This document shows, piece by piece, positions 25,157-34,653 of a DNA stretch of 64,000 nucleotides (its first letter is position 1; every line of letters begins with the position of its first letter). The stretch covers positions 558,001-622,000 of the forward strand of contig NZ_PYAX01000004.1 in assembly GCF_003014735.1 (NCBI RefSeq), read 5' to 3'. Source of the DNA: Saccharothrix carnea. GTDB lineage: Bacteria > Actinomycetota > Actinomycetes > Mycobacteriales > Pseudonocardiaceae. The position numbers and the translations under genes were made by a program. The notes beneath the pieces were generated by a model, which worked only from the letters and a program-made list of their open reading frames with translations, had not been told where the DNA came from and did not search any database.

Positions 25157-26625
25157 ACCGACGTCGGTCCCGCCGCCTGCTCGGCCTGCTGTGCGCCGCC
25201 GCGCTCCTGGCGCCGAGCGCGGCGTGCACGGCGGGTGCCGCGGCCGGCAGACCGGTACCGCCGGTCGCCCCGCTCGGCCCGCTGCCCAAGCCGCTCGCGC
25301 CGTGCGGCTGGTGGTACGGCATCGGCGAGCCGCCCACGAACCGGGAGATCTCGTTCGCCGCCCAGCACTACAGCCTGGTGGTGCTCAACGCGACCGAGAC
25401 GCACGCGCTGCGCAAGCTCAAGCAGCTCAACCCCAAGATCAAGGTGCTGGTCTACAAGGACTTCTCCAGCGCGCGCAACTACCCCGGCGCGGTCGAGGGC
25501 GACGCGGACGCGCCGCTGCTGCCCACCGGCATCGGCTACTTCAGGGCGCACCGCGAGCACCCGCACTGGTTCGCGGTGGACACCCAGGACCACCGGATCG
25601 AGTGGAACTCCTACCCGAAGCACTGGCAGATGACCGTGTGGGACCCGGTGTACCAGAAGGCGTGGAGCGACGCGGTGACCGCCGAGGTCGTGCGCGAGGG
25701 CTGGGACGGCGTGCTGGCCGACAACGACTTCAGCTCCCTGAAGTACTACTCGTCGGCCGTGCTCAAGGGCACGGAGAACGCGGCCGAGTCCGACCGGCTG
25801 ATCCGCGACGGCATGGACACCTTCCTCACCACGGCCGGTGACGCCCTGCACAAGGTGGGGAAGATGCTGATCCCGAACGTGTCCGAATCCCACCTGACCG
25901 CGGGTCGGTGGTCGGCGCACTCGCGGTACGACGGCGCGATGGAGGAGAACTTCGGGCTGCGCGACACCGGAACGGGTGAACTGCTGACGTTCAAGGGCAA
26001 CGAGTGGAAGGAGCTGCGGTCGCAGGCCGCGCTCGGCGAGACCTGGCTCCTGCTGATCACCCACACCAAGGGCGCGCGGGAGGAACGCGTCGGCTACGCC
26101 ACGGCCGCGTTGCTGGCCAGCCCGCACACGTGCTGGTCCGGTGCGACCACCAGGGACTACCGCAACCCGGACTGGTCGCGGTACCAGAACGCAAAGCTGG
26201 GCGAGGCCACGGAGACGGCCAACCGGCTGCCGTCCGGCGCGTGGGACCGGCGGTTCACCGGCGGGTACGTGGCGGTGAACCCGACCGGCAAGCCCGCGCG
26301 GGTCACCCCGCCGCCCGGGTTGGTCAACATCGACGGCGGCGGCGCCGTACCGGCCACGATCGAGGTGGCCGCCGGTGACGCCGTGATCCTGGTCAACCCC
26401 CACGGCTTGCCCACCGCGCCGACCACCGCCACCGAATCGACGACCACCACGGGCCCGACGACCACACCCACCACCACCGAGCCCACCACCGAGCCCACCA
26501 CCGAGCCCACGACAACGACGACGGCCGAGCCGACCACCACGACCACGACCACGACCACGACCGAGTCGACGACGACGACCACCGAGCCGCCGACCACCAC
26601 CGAGCCCACGACCCCCGCGCCGTAA
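25138..26625 (+). CDS. Exported GHL15-like putative glycoside hydrolase with Thr/Pro-rich tail
   Basis: 495 residues. It has an export signal (RRRSRRLLGLLCAAALLAPSA) with a weak lipobox before Cys30. A TIM-barrel-like domain spans ~55-390 with LVVLNATETHALRKLKQL, IKVLVYKDFSSARNY and GWDGVLADNDF, as in hypothetical glycosyl hydrolase family 15. The Asp pair in LADND is a good catalytic candidate. The last ~90 residues are threonine repeats of PTT and EPTT type, probably a wall-spanning or glycosylated stalk. It overlaps the sugar transferase gene by 19 bp, so it is likely co-translated and acts on the polymer made here. Confidence 0.78.
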   Translation: MPKEPLNRRRSRRLLGLLCAAALLAPSAACTAGAAAGRPVPPVAPLGPLPKPLAPCGWWYGIGEPPTNREISFAAQHYSLVVLNATETHALRKLKQLNPKIKVLVYKDFSSARNYPGAVEGDADAPLLPTGIGYFRAHREHPHWFAVDTQDHRIEWNSYPKHWQMTVWDPVYQKAWSDAVTAEVVREGWDGVLADNDFSSLKYYSSAVLKGTENAAESDRLIRDGMDTFLTTAGDALHKVGKMLIPNVSESHLTAGRWSAHSRYDGAMEENFGLRDTGTGELLTFKGNEWKELRSQAALGETWLLLITHTKGAREERVGYATAALLASPHTCWSGATTRDYRNPDWSRYQNAKLGEATETANRLPSGAWDRRFTGGYVAVNPTGKPARVTPPPGLVNIDGGGAVPATIEVAAGDAVILVNPHGLPTAPTTATESTTTTGPTTTPTTTEPTTEPTTEPTTTTTAEPTTTTTTTTTTESTTTTTEPPTTTEPTTPAP

Positions 26626-26656
26626 CCGACACCCGGCCGGCGATTCCGGTCGTGGC

Positions 26657-27790
26657 CTAGGTCGGCGTCGGGGTCCAGCCCAGGAGTTCGCGGTAGAGGG
26701 TGAGGTGGCGGCGGGCGCACACGTTTGGCGCGAACCGCTCCCGTGCCCGTTCCGCCAGCGACAGCCCGATCCTGGCCGGGTCGGGTTCGGCGAACAGCCC
26801 GCGCAGCCGGGCGGCGAGCTGGTCGACGTCACCCGGCGCGGCCAGCGCGCCGCCCGCACCCGTGCCACCCCAGCCCGCGTCACCGAGCATGTCGGCCACC
26901 CCGCCGGTGTCCGTCGCGACCACGGGCTTGCCCGCCGCCATCGCCTCGGCCACCACCAGCGGCTGCTGTTCCATCGTGGACGGCAGCACGAGGGCGTCGT
27001 GGTGCCGCAACAGGTCCGGCACGTCGGCCCGGAAACCCAGGAACGCGACCCGCCCGCCCAGCGCCCGCGCCAACGCCTCGGCCCTCACCCGCTCCGGCCC
27101 GTCACCCACCACGGTCAACGTGGCGTCCGCGGGCATCACGCCCGGCAGCGCCAACGCCGCCAGCAACGTCGCCAACCCCTTGCGCTCCACCAGCAACCCG
27201 ACGAACACCAGCCGCCGCACCGGCCCGGTCGGCGGCTGCACGTGCACCGGTTCCACGCAGTTGTCGATGTGCGCCAACCGGCCCGCGGGCACCTTCAGCC
27301 GCGACGCCAGGAACCGGCCCATCGCCTGCGCGGGCACCACCGTGCGGTGCACGGTCCGCGCCACCACGGCGTCCGCCGCCAGCACGGTCCGCGTGTAGGG
27401 CGACGGCGCCGCCGCCCGCGGCACGCCCCGGAACCAGTCCTCCCGCACGTCGTCCGGCACCCCGTGGTAGGTCTGGACCACCTTGTGCCGCCACCGCAAC
27501 CCGGCGCTGACCAGCCCGGCCCGCCGGTCCTGCGCGTGCACCACGTCCGGCCGCCACGCCCGCACCGCCGCCCGCGCCCGCCGCCCGGCCCGCACGTCGG
27601 CCTTGTCGCCCACCTCCACCTGCTCGTGGTGCCCGGCCAACGCCTCCGCGCCCCGCCGCGGCACCGGCCCGAACACCCGCACGTCCGCCTCGCCGGACGC
27701 GATCAGCGCCCGCGCCAGCCGCACCGTGACGTCCACCGGTCCCCCGCTGTCCTGGGTCAGCACGTACGCGACCCGAGGCCGCCGGTTCAC
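26657..27790 (-). CDS. GT4 glycosyltransferase
   Basis: 377 residues. GT-B fold with an N-terminal acceptor domain (DSGGPVDVTVRLARAL, DVVHAQDRRAG) and a donor domain carrying VFVGLLVERKGLATLLAAL, VVGDGPERVRAEAL and the EX7E-like segment STMEQQPLVVAEAMAAGKPVV. It is the last gene of the nine-gene minus-strand operon; its GTG start overlaps the preceding stop (GTGA). It adds a sugar from a nucleotide donor at the cytoplasmic face; which sugar cannot be read. Confidence 0.87.
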   Translation of the reverse strand: MNRRPRVAYVLTQDSGGPVDVTVRLARALIASGEADVRVFGPVPRRGAEALAGHHEQVEVGDKADVRAGRRARAAVRAWRPDVVHAQDRRAGLVSAGLRWRHKVVQTYHGVPDDVREDWFRGVPRAAAPSPYTRTVLAADAVVARTVHRTVVPAQAMGRFLASRLKVPAGRLAHIDNCVEPVHVQPPTGPVRRLVFVGLLVERKGLATLLAALALPGVMPADATLTVVGDGPERVRAEALARALGGRVAFLGFRADVPDLLRHHDALVLPSTMEQQPLVVAEAMAAGKPVVATDTGGVADMLGDAGWGGTGAGGALAAPGDVDQLAARLRGLFAEPDPARIGLSLAERARERFAPNVCARRHLTLYRELLGWTPTPT

Positions 27791-28875
27791 CGGGCACCGA
27801 CCAGGAGCTTGTCGATGAGGGTGGCGACCTGGTCGGCCACCTGCCGCCGGTCGAACAGCAGCTCGACCCGCCGCCGGCCGTGCGCGCCCTCCAGGTCGGC
27901 CGCGGACGGGTCGGCGAGCCGCACCGCGACCGCCTCGGCCAGCCCCGCGACGTCACCGGCGGGCAGCACCGCCCCCGCCTCGCCGACGCTCTGCCGCACG
28001 CCGCTGACGTCGAACGCCACCACGGACCGCCCGCACGCCATCGCCTCCAACGGCACCAGCGCCATCCCCTCCTCCCGGGACGGCAGCACGACCACGTCCG
28101 CGGCGGCGTAGAAGTCGGCGACCGAGTCGTCGTGCCCCCACCAGCGCACCGACTCGTCGTCGCAGGACGCCCGCCACCGCTCGGCCATCGGGCCGTCACC
28201 GACGATCACCAGCCGCGCGTCGGGCACCTGCGCCCGCACCGCGGGCCACGCCGCGAGCAGCTGGTCCTGCCCCTTGTACGGCACCAGCCGGCCGACGCAC
28301 ACCGCCGTGGGCACGTCCGGCAGCCCGAGCCGCCACCGCGCGGCGACCCGGTCGTCGGGCCGGAACCGCTCGACGTCCACGCCGTTGCACACGACCTCCG
28401 CCGGACCGCCCACCCCGGCGGCACGCCCGGCGGCCAGCTCGTCGTCGCTCACGCACACGAGCTGGTGCGTCCACCGCGCCGCCAACCGCTCCCAAGCCTT
28501 GGCGGCACGTCCCACCGGCCCGGTGGCGCTCTGGAACGACCACATGTGCGGTTGGAACAGCGTGGGCCGCCGTCCGCGCACCACCAGCCGCCCGACCAGC
28601 CCGGCCTTGGAGCTGTGCAGGTGCACGATGTCCGGCGCGAGCCCGCGCAGCACGCGCCGCAGCCGCACCACTTCGGCCACCGTCCCCGGCCCGGGGTGCC
28701 GGCGAGCGTGCCAGGTGCGCACCTCGACGCCGAGCTCACCCGCCCGGTCGGCGAGCGGCCCCGGCGGGCACACCACGGTCACCGACCACCCGAGGTCCCG
28801 TTGCGCACGGGCCAGGTCCACCACCACCGCCGCCACGCCCGCCGTCACGGGCTGGCTCACGTGCACCACCCTCAC
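27787..28875 (-). CDS. GT4 glycosyltransferase
   Basis: 362 residues. GT-B fold with AGVAAVVVDLARAQRDLGW and DIVHLHSSKAGLVGRL in the acceptor half, and CVGRLVPYKGQDQLLAAWP, VIVGDGPMAERW and the EX7E segment REEGMALVPLEAMACGRSV in the donor half. The start GTG 28875 overlaps the flippase stop (GTGA), which is the rule in this operon. It probably acts on lipid-linked intermediates of the same polymer. Confidence 0.88.
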   Translation of the reverse strand: MRVVHVSQPVTAGVAAVVVDLARAQRDLGWSVTVVCPPGPLADRAGELGVEVRTWHARRHPGPGTVAEVVRLRRVLRGLAPDIVHLHSSKAGLVGRLVVRGRRPTLFQPHMWSFQSATGPVGRAAKAWERLAARWTHQLVCVSDDELAAGRAAGVGGPAEVVCNGVDVERFRPDDRVAARWRLGLPDVPTAVCVGRLVPYKGQDQLLAAWPAVRAQVPDARLVIVGDGPMAERWRASCDDESVRWWGHDDSVADFYAAADVVVLPSREEGMALVPLEAMACGRSVVAFDVSGVRQSVGEAGAVLPAGDVAGLAEAVAVRLADPSAADLEGAHGRRRVELLFDRRQVADQVATLIDKLLVGAR

Positions 28876-30278
28876 CGGCGCACCACCTCCCGGTTCGCCG
28901 CCAGCACGACCACGCCGCACACCACCGCCACCACGACCCCTTCACCGAGCGCGGCCACCACCGAACCGGGCGGCCCGAACACGTCACCGACTCCGAACGC
29001 CACCGCCGCGCCGCACCCCGCCGCCGCGACCACGCCCACGGCACCGCGGGCGAGCGCGGCCAACGGCGGCCCTATCCCCCGGCGCGCCAACGCCCACCAG
29101 GTGCACGGCACCACCAGCCACGCCGCCGTGAGCTGGACCAGCGCGACCGCCACCACGCCGTGCCGGGTGAACAGCAGCAGCCCGCCGACCAGCAGCACCA
29201 GGTGGGTGACCTCCAGCGCGAGGTAGCGGCGGGCGTGCCCGGCGGCCTTGAGGACCTGGTACCAGACGTGCAGCAGGCTGATCCCCAGGCCGTACAGGCA
29301 CAGCAGGGCCAGCGGCACGGCCGCCTCCGCCCACCGCGCGCCGAACACCACGACCCGGTCGGCCAGTACCGCCGTCACCGCGTACAGGGCGCCGGTCACC
29401 GCCAGCACCGCCGAGGTGAACCGCCCGACCACTTCGGACAGTCCCTCACCGGCCCGGACCAGCTTGGCGCACAAGGGCAGCACCACCCCGCCGAGCACCA
29501 CCGCGACCAGGATGTACGGCACCCACGCGATCCGGTACGCCAGCGAGTACACGCCGACCGCCTCCGGGCCGTGCACCCGGGCGATCGCCAGGTAGTCCAC
29601 GTTGATCAGCAGCACGGCCACCAGCGCGCCCGGTCCGACCACCGCGATCCACCGCGACGCCTCGGCCGCCGCCTCCGCGTCCCACACCGGCCGCACCCGC
29701 ACGCCGACCACCACGCCGAGCACCGGTTGCGCGACCGCCGTGCACAGCAGGCCGATCACCAGCGAGTACGGTCCGGCGCCGGTCACCGCGAGCGCGATCG
29801 TCACCGCCGCGCCGAGCAGCGCGCCACCGGCGTCGGGCAGCATCCGCCGGCGGAAGTCCAGTTCGCGGTGCAGCAACCCCATCTGCACGCCGGCGACCGC
29901 CGAGAACGGCAGGCTCACCGCCGCCAGCCGCACCAGCGGCGCGGCCGAGGGCGCGTCCAACGCGTGCGCGATGCCGTCCGCCGCGAGCACCAGCACCGAC
30001 GCCAGCACCACCCCGGCGCCCGCGCTGAGCACGAGCAGCGTGCCCGCCATCCGGCGCGGGTCGCGGTCGGTCCGGCTGACCACGTCGTACACGCCCATCG
30101 ACTGGACGACCTGGCCGATGTTCACCAGCGCCACGGCCAGCGCGACCAGCCCCAGCCCCTCCTCGGTGAGGAAGGCGGCCAGCACCAGCGTGACGGCCAT
30201 CTGGCTGCCCTTGCTGACCAGGTTGACCCCGAACAACCACAGCGAGCCCCGCACGGCCCGCTGCCCGATCGGTGTCAC
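28872..30278 (-). CDS. Wzx-type lipid-linked oligosaccharide flippase
   Basis: 468 residues with about 12-14 hydrophobic helices. The N-terminal RGSLWLFGVNLVSKGSQMAV is typical of the Wzx/MATE-like polysaccharide transporter family. It moves finished repeat units on undecaprenyl diphosphate across the membrane. GTG 30278 overlaps the upstream stop by GTGA. Its place beside Wzy- and Wzz-like genes supports a Wzx/Wzy-type pathway. Confidence 0.87.
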   Translation of the reverse strand: MTPIGQRAVRGSLWLFGVNLVSKGSQMAVTLVLAAFLTEEGLGLVALAVALVNIGQVVQSMGVYDVVSRTDRDPRRMAGTLLVLSAGAGVVLASVLVLAADGIAHALDAPSAAPLVRLAAVSLPFSAVAGVQMGLLHRELDFRRRMLPDAGGALLGAAVTIALAVTGAGPYSLVIGLLCTAVAQPVLGVVVGVRVRPVWDAEAAAEASRWIAVVGPGALVAVLLINVDYLAIARVHGPEAVGVYSLAYRIAWVPYILVAVVLGGVVLPLCAKLVRAGEGLSEVVGRFTSAVLAVTGALYAVTAVLADRVVVFGARWAEAAVPLALLCLYGLGISLLHVWYQVLKAAGHARRYLALEVTHLVLLVGGLLLFTRHGVVAVALVQLTAAWLVVPCTWWALARRGIGPPLAALARGAVGVVAAAGCGAAVAFGVGDVFGPPGSVVAALGEGVVVAVVCGVVVLAANREVVRR

Positions 30279-31537
30279 GTCCGGACCGTGCCGACTGCCG
30301 AGCAGCGGCGGGTGGCCGCGAACACGGCCGCCAGCACCCACGCCACCACGACGGCGACGCCGTCGACGGTCACGTCGACCCGCGCGCCCGACACCGCCCG
30401 GACGGCCTGGCTGATGAAGTGCAGGTGCGCGAAGGGGATCAGGAGCAGCAGCGCGGCCAACCCCAGCCGCCAGTCCCGTTCGCATCGGCGTTGCCACCAC
30501 ACGACACCGACCGCGACGAGCGACGGCACGGCGATCAGCACGTCACCCGGCTGGTGGACCATCGCGGCCACCACCGCCAGGCACGTCAGCAGGTCCGCCG
30601 CGGCGGGCTGGCCCATCCGGTCCAGCCGGCGCACCAGCACCGCGCTCGCCACCAGCACACCGACCAGCGCCAGCGGTTCCGCGCCGCCCGGCAGCCAGCC
30701 CGTGACGCGGTAGAGCACGGCCGCGAGGTCGACTCGCTGCGCCGTCATCGAGTCCACCGCGCCGTACGCCGTCTCACCGGCGTGCGCCAGGTTCGCCGCG
30801 ATCACGTCCAGGAACGGACGCACACCGCCGCCGCGCAGCACCAGCGGCACCACCACGACCAGGCTGGCCGCCGCCGCGATCGCCGTGCCGGTCAACGCCA
30901 CGCGCTGCGACCCGCGCACGAACAGCAGCACCGCGAGCGGCAGGCCGAACTGCGGCTTGAGCCACGCCAGCGCCAACGCGACCGCCGCCCACTTCGGCGC
31001 GTCCCGCCTGGCCAGCAACGCGCCCGCGGCGCCGACCGCGATCAGCGGGTTCACCTGGCCGACGTACAGCTGCGCCTTGCCCACCTGGCTGAGCACCAGC
31101 AGGGTCGCGATCACCGCCGTGCCCAGCGCCAACGGCACGTGCGGGCGCAGCCGTCCGGCCGCGAGCAGTGCCAGGGTGATCAGCAGCACCAGGGACGCCA
31201 AGGTGAACGCCACCGCGCCGACCCGGTACTCCGGCAGCGCGAACGGCGCGTGCAGCAGCAGGTGGTAGGGCTGGTAGAGGTTGAACGCCTGCCGCACCGG
31301 CCAGTGCTCGAACATGGCCGCCGGGTGGTACGGGTTGCCGCCCGCCAGGAACTCGCGGACCGGGAAGTACAGCGCGTCCCGGAAGTCCTGCAGGCGTTCC
31401 TCGGGCAGGGTGGCCCACGTCGGCAGCGGCACCTGCCACGACGGCCGCAGCGCGCGCCACGCCGCCACGGCGCCGACCACCGCCACCAGCGCGGTCAGCA
31501 GCCGCACCTTGTCCTTCACCGCGACGGTCTTCAGCAC
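30275..31537 (-). CDS. GT87-like (DUF2029) membrane glycosyltransferase
   Basis: 420 residues with ~10 membrane helices. A periplasmic loop after the first helix holds DFRDALYFPVREFLAGGNPYHP, the arrangement seen in actinobacterial polyprenyl-phosphate-mannose-dependent transferases (GT-C fold). It would add a sugar from a lipid-phosphate donor on the outer side of the membrane, consistent with the GT2 (donor-making) enzyme at 22577. GTG 31537 overlaps the Wzz-like stop. Confidence 0.8.
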   Translation of the reverse strand: MLKTVAVKDKVRLLTALVAVVGAVAAWRALRPSWQVPLPTWATLPEERLQDFRDALYFPVREFLAGGNPYHPAAMFEHWPVRQAFNLYQPYHLLLHAPFALPEYRVGAVAFTLASLVLLITLALLAAGRLRPHVPLALGTAVIATLLVLSQVGKAQLYVGQVNPLIAVGAAGALLARRDAPKWAAVALALAWLKPQFGLPLAVLLFVRGSQRVALTGTAIAAAASLVVVVPLVLRGGGVRPFLDVIAANLAHAGETAYGAVDSMTAQRVDLAAVLYRVTGWLPGGAEPLALVGVLVASAVLVRRLDRMGQPAAADLLTCLAVVAAMVHQPGDVLIAVPSLVAVGVVWWQRRCERDWRLGLAALLLLIPFAHLHFISQAVRAVSGARVDVTVDGVAVVVAWVLAAVFAATRRCSAVGTVRT

Positions 31538-32445
31538 GTCACCACCGCCACCAGGGTCGACGCGGACGGCAGCGCGCCGACGACGGTCGCCAGCTCGTCC
31601 TGCGGCCCGCCGCCCGCGACGACGGCGATCACCGCGTCGCCATCGGCGGGTTCACCGGTCTTGTCCGGCAGTTCGGCGGCCAGGTCCTCGGCGCGGTCGG
31701 CCAGCCCCGGCACGACGGCCACCACGCGCGCGGGCCGTGCCGACGCCTCGCACAGCAGCGCCAACCGCTGCGCCAGGTCGGGTTCGTCGTCCGGCAGCAC
31801 GGCCACCGGGTGCCGGACGCCGCCGGCGATGAGCGCGGCGCGCACCCGGTCACGGGGCCGGGTCCGGCGCAGGTGGCCGACCGCGTGCGCGGCCAGGCCC
31901 GCCAGCACCCCGGCGATCAGCGCCAGCCCGTACGCCAGCGGCCGGTCCGGCGCGACCTGCGTGGTCTCGGGCCGGTCGAGCAGCCGCAGCCGGGCGACGG
32001 GCGCGAGCAGGTCGGCCTCCACCACGGTCTGCGCGATCCGCGTCGCGGCCTGCGCGGCCCGGTCCGCGGTCTCGGCGCGCACCGACAGCCTGGCCAGGCC
32101 GGAGGCGGGCACCAGTTCCACGGACACGCGGCCGGCCAGGTCGTCGGTCGTGGTGCCCAGCTCGTCGGCCGTCGCGCGCAGCACGGTCGGGGTCCGGGCG
32201 ACCTCGACCAGCGCGGGCAGCGACAAGGCGACGACCTCGCCGAAGCTCGCCTCGGGCGGCTGGTCGGGCTCGCCCGCTGTAGGCACCGCGAGCACGCCGA
32301 CGCGGCTCTCGTACTCCTTGCCCGCCACCTCGACGGCGACCACCACGGCGGTCCCGACGAGCAGCGCGATCCCGAGGCTGAGCGCCAAAGGTCGCTTCAG
32401 GACGGTTGGGACGCGCAGGTCCCGCAACACGCTCAGGTCCATCAT
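31531..32445 (-). CDS. Wzz/YveK-like chain-length protein with kinase-fold remnant
   Basis: 304 residues. There are two membrane helices (~18-40 and ~168-190) around an extracellular helical domain, the Wzz topology. The cytosolic C-terminal ~105 residues (RVVAVVPGLADRAEDLAAEL, then AVIAVVAGGGPQDELA) resemble the Rossmann-like fold of bacterial tyrosine kinases fused to Wzz, but no Walker A Gly-Lys-Thr is present. It probably sets polymer length without kinase activity. It overlaps its upstream neighbour by ATGA. Confidence 0.77.
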   Translation of the reverse strand: MMDLSVLRDLRVPTVLKRPLALSLGIALLVGTAVVVAVEVAGKEYESRVGVLAVPTAGEPDQPPEASFGEVVALSLPALVEVARTPTVLRATADELGTTTDDLAGRVSVELVPASGLARLSVRAETADRAAQAATRIAQTVVEADLLAPVARLRLLDRPETTQVAPDRPLAYGLALIAGVLAGLAAHAVGHLRRTRPRDRVRAALIAGGVRHPVAVLPDDEPDLAQRLALLCEASARPARVVAVVPGLADRAEDLAAELPDKTGEPADGDAVIAVVAGGGPQDELATVVGALPSASTLVAVVTC

Positions 32446-33512
32446 GACGCTCCGATCGCGGTGCGCAGCAGTTCGTCGTAGGACCGCATCAGCAGACGCG
32501 GGTCGTGCTCGCGCCGCACGGACGCGAGGCCCTCCTCGGCCAGGTCGGCGCGTGCCCGCGGGTCGAACAGCAGCGACCGCAACGCCTCGGCCGTCGCGCC
32601 CGGGTCGCGGCGCGGCACCACCACGCCGCCACCACCGGCCAGCGCCTGCCGCACACCGTCCACGTCGGTCGCCACCACGGGACGCCCGGCGGCCAGCGAC
32701 TCCAGCACCGCGATCGGCATGCCCTCCCAGTCGCTGGTGAGCACGGTGACGTCGGCGGCGGCCAGCAGGTCGGGCACGTCGCAGCGGTTGCCCAGGAACC
32801 GGACCCGGTCGGCGATGCCCAGTTCGGCGGCACGCAGCCGCAGCGCGTCGCGGAGGCTGCCGTCGCCGGCCAGCCACAGCACCGCGTCGCCGTCGAGCTT
32901 CGCCCACGCCTCCAGCAGCACGTCGTGCCGCTTCTGCGGTTCCAGCCGGGCCGGGCACAACGCCACCGGCACGTCCCGGGCGACGCCGTGCACCGCGCGC
33001 ACCGCGGCCCGGTCCACCCGTTCGGGTTGCGGGAACACCGCGTTCGGGATCACCACCGGGTCGGGCACGCCGGCGGCCCGCAGCCGGTCGGCCGTGGCGT
33101 CGGCGACCGCGACGACCGTGCGCGAGGTGCGTTTGAGGATGCGGGCCGCGTCGGTGTAGTCGGTTTCCGCGACGCCGTGGAACACGGTCAGCAGCGGCAG
33201 CCGGCGCGGCAGCACGGCCAGCCGCGCGACCAGGCTGGCCGACACGTTGTGCGCCAGCACGACCTGCGGCCGGAAGCTGCGGATCGCGGCCTTGGTGGCG
33301 GTGGTCGCGCGCAGCACGCCGGTCGCCTTGCGCCGGGCGACCGGCACGGTGAACGTCGGCACGCCGCACGCGCGCAACGCCTCGGCCCGGTGCCCGCCGC
33401 CGCTGGCCACCGCGGACTGCCAGCCGAACTGCGAGCCCGACCTGGCCATCCCGGCGACGAGCGCTTCGGCGCCACCGGTTCCCATCTCACTGATCACGTG
33501 GAGCACACGCAA
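32442..33512 (-). CDS. GT4 glycosyltransferase
   Basis: 356 residues, GT-B fold. Acceptor half: VLHVISEMGTGGAEALVAGM and VLAHNVSASLVARL. Donor half: ALCPARLEPQKRHDVLLEAW, LAGDGSLRDALRL and the EX7E segment DWEGMPIAVLESLAAGRPVV. The start appears to be TTG 33512, overlapping the polymerase gene by 26 bp; no ATG or GTG gives a full N-terminus. It is one of three GT4 enzymes in the operon, so the repeat unit probably has at least three or four sugars. Confidence 0.87.
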   Translation of the reverse strand: MRVLHVISEMGTGGAEALVAGMARSGSQFGWQSAVASGGGHRAEALRACGVPTFTVPVARRKATGVLRATTATKAAIRSFRPQVVLAHNVSASLVARLAVLPRRLPLLTVFHGVAETDYTDAARILKRTSRTVVAVADATADRLRAAGVPDPVVIPNAVFPQPERVDRAAVRAVHGVARDVPVALCPARLEPQKRHDVLLEAWAKLDGDAVLWLAGDGSLRDALRLRAAELGIADRVRFLGNRCDVPDLLAAADVTVLTSDWEGMPIAVLESLAAGRPVVATDVDGVRQALAGGGGVVVPRRDPGATAEALRSLLFDPRARADLAEEGLASVRREHDPRLLMRSYDELLRTAIGAS

Positions 33513-34653
33513 CGTCGCTCGCTCTCCTCAGACGCAGGTCGGCCGCGGCCACGACCGCGACCAGCGACCACAACGGCAGGTAGTACTGCTGGGACAGGAA
33601 GGTGGAGGCGACCACGACCGCGATCAGGGACGCCTGCACGGCGAGGATCGGCACCGGGTCGGGAGTCGTTCGGCGCACGCGTTCGCTGACGACCGCGGTG
33701 AGCGCGAGCAGCGCGGCGAACAGCGCGAAGCCGGGCACGCCGAGTTCGGCGGCGACCTCCAGGTACATGTTGTGCGCCACCGGGGTCTGCTCGTCGATCT
33801 CGGCGTTGTTCGAGGCGGCGGGGTAGCCCGCGCGGAACCCGCCGGGCCCGACGCCGAGGGCGGGGTGGTCGGCGACCATGCGCGCGGCGGCCTGCCAGCG
33901 CAGCTCGCGGGTGTCCACGTTGGTCCCGGCGACGTGGGACTTCTCCCGCAGCGCCCGGTCGAGTTCCGGTCCGGCGAGCAGGACGGCGGCCACGCCGAGC
34001 ACGGCCAGCGCCGCCACCCCGCCCGCCAACGCCTTGAGCGGCAGCGCGCGGCGGGCCAGCAGCCAGGCGACGGCGGCGGTGAGGGCGAGCGCGCCGCCCC
34101 GGGAGAACGTCGCCGCCGCGCCCGCGACGAGGACCACGGCCGCCGCGGCGGGCAGCACGCGGCGCCGGGTCGCGAGCAGCAGCGGCAGTGCGGCGACCAG
34201 GAAGTAGGCCAGGTCGTTCGGGTCCTCCAGCGGCCCGGCGGCCCGCGTCTGCCCTTCGGTGACCATGCCGTGCAGCGCGCCTACGGCGGCCAGCACGGCT
34301 CCGGCCACGGTCGCGGCGAGCACGGCGCGGATCGGCACCTCCCGCGAGACGACGTCGATCAGCACGACCGTGACCAGCAGGAACGGCAGCCAGCGCAGGG
34401 CGTAGGCCGCCGTGTACGCGCCGCCCGCGTGCGACGCCCAGGACGCCAGCAGCACGACGGCGAGCGCGGCGAGGACCAGGTGCGCGGGGTGCGGCTCGGG
34501 TGCCCGGCGGTGCCGCGCCCGCAGCACGGCCCAGGTGAGGACCAGCAGCGCGGGCGGCACCTTGGCCAGGTGGCCGTGGACCTGCAGGAGGTAGCCCTCC
34601 AGTGGCGCGACGAACACCGTCGCGCACGTCAGGCCACGCACCAGCGAGGTCAT
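33487..34653 (-). CDS. Wzy/O-antigen ligase-family membrane protein
   Basis: 388 residues with about 10-12 membrane helices. A large outer loop (VAGTNVDTRELRWQAAARMV, then ALGVGPGGFRAGYP) is typical of Wzy_C proteins, with conserved Arg and Gly residues. Family members either polymerise repeat units or ligate glycans to an acceptor; beside Wzx and Wzz the polymerase role is more likely. ATG 34653 overlaps the deacetylase stop. Confidence 0.85.
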   Translation of the reverse strand: MTSLVRGLTCATVFVAPLEGYLLQVHGHLAKVPPALLVLTWAVLRARHRRAPEPHPAHLVLAALAVVLLASWASHAGGAYTAAYALRWLPFLLVTVVLIDVVSREVPIRAVLAATVAGAVLAAVGALHGMVTEGQTRAAGPLEDPNDLAYFLVAALPLLLATRRRVLPAAAAVVLVAGAAATFSRGGALALTAAVAWLLARRALPLKALAGGVAALAVLGVAAVLLAGPELDRALREKSHVAGTNVDTRELRWQAAARMVADHPALGVGPGGFRAGYPAASNNAEIDEQTPVAHNMYLEVAAELGVPGFALFAALLALTAVVSERVRRTTPDPVPILAVQASLIAVVVASTFLSQQYYLPLWSLVAVVAAADLRLRRASDVACAPRDQ

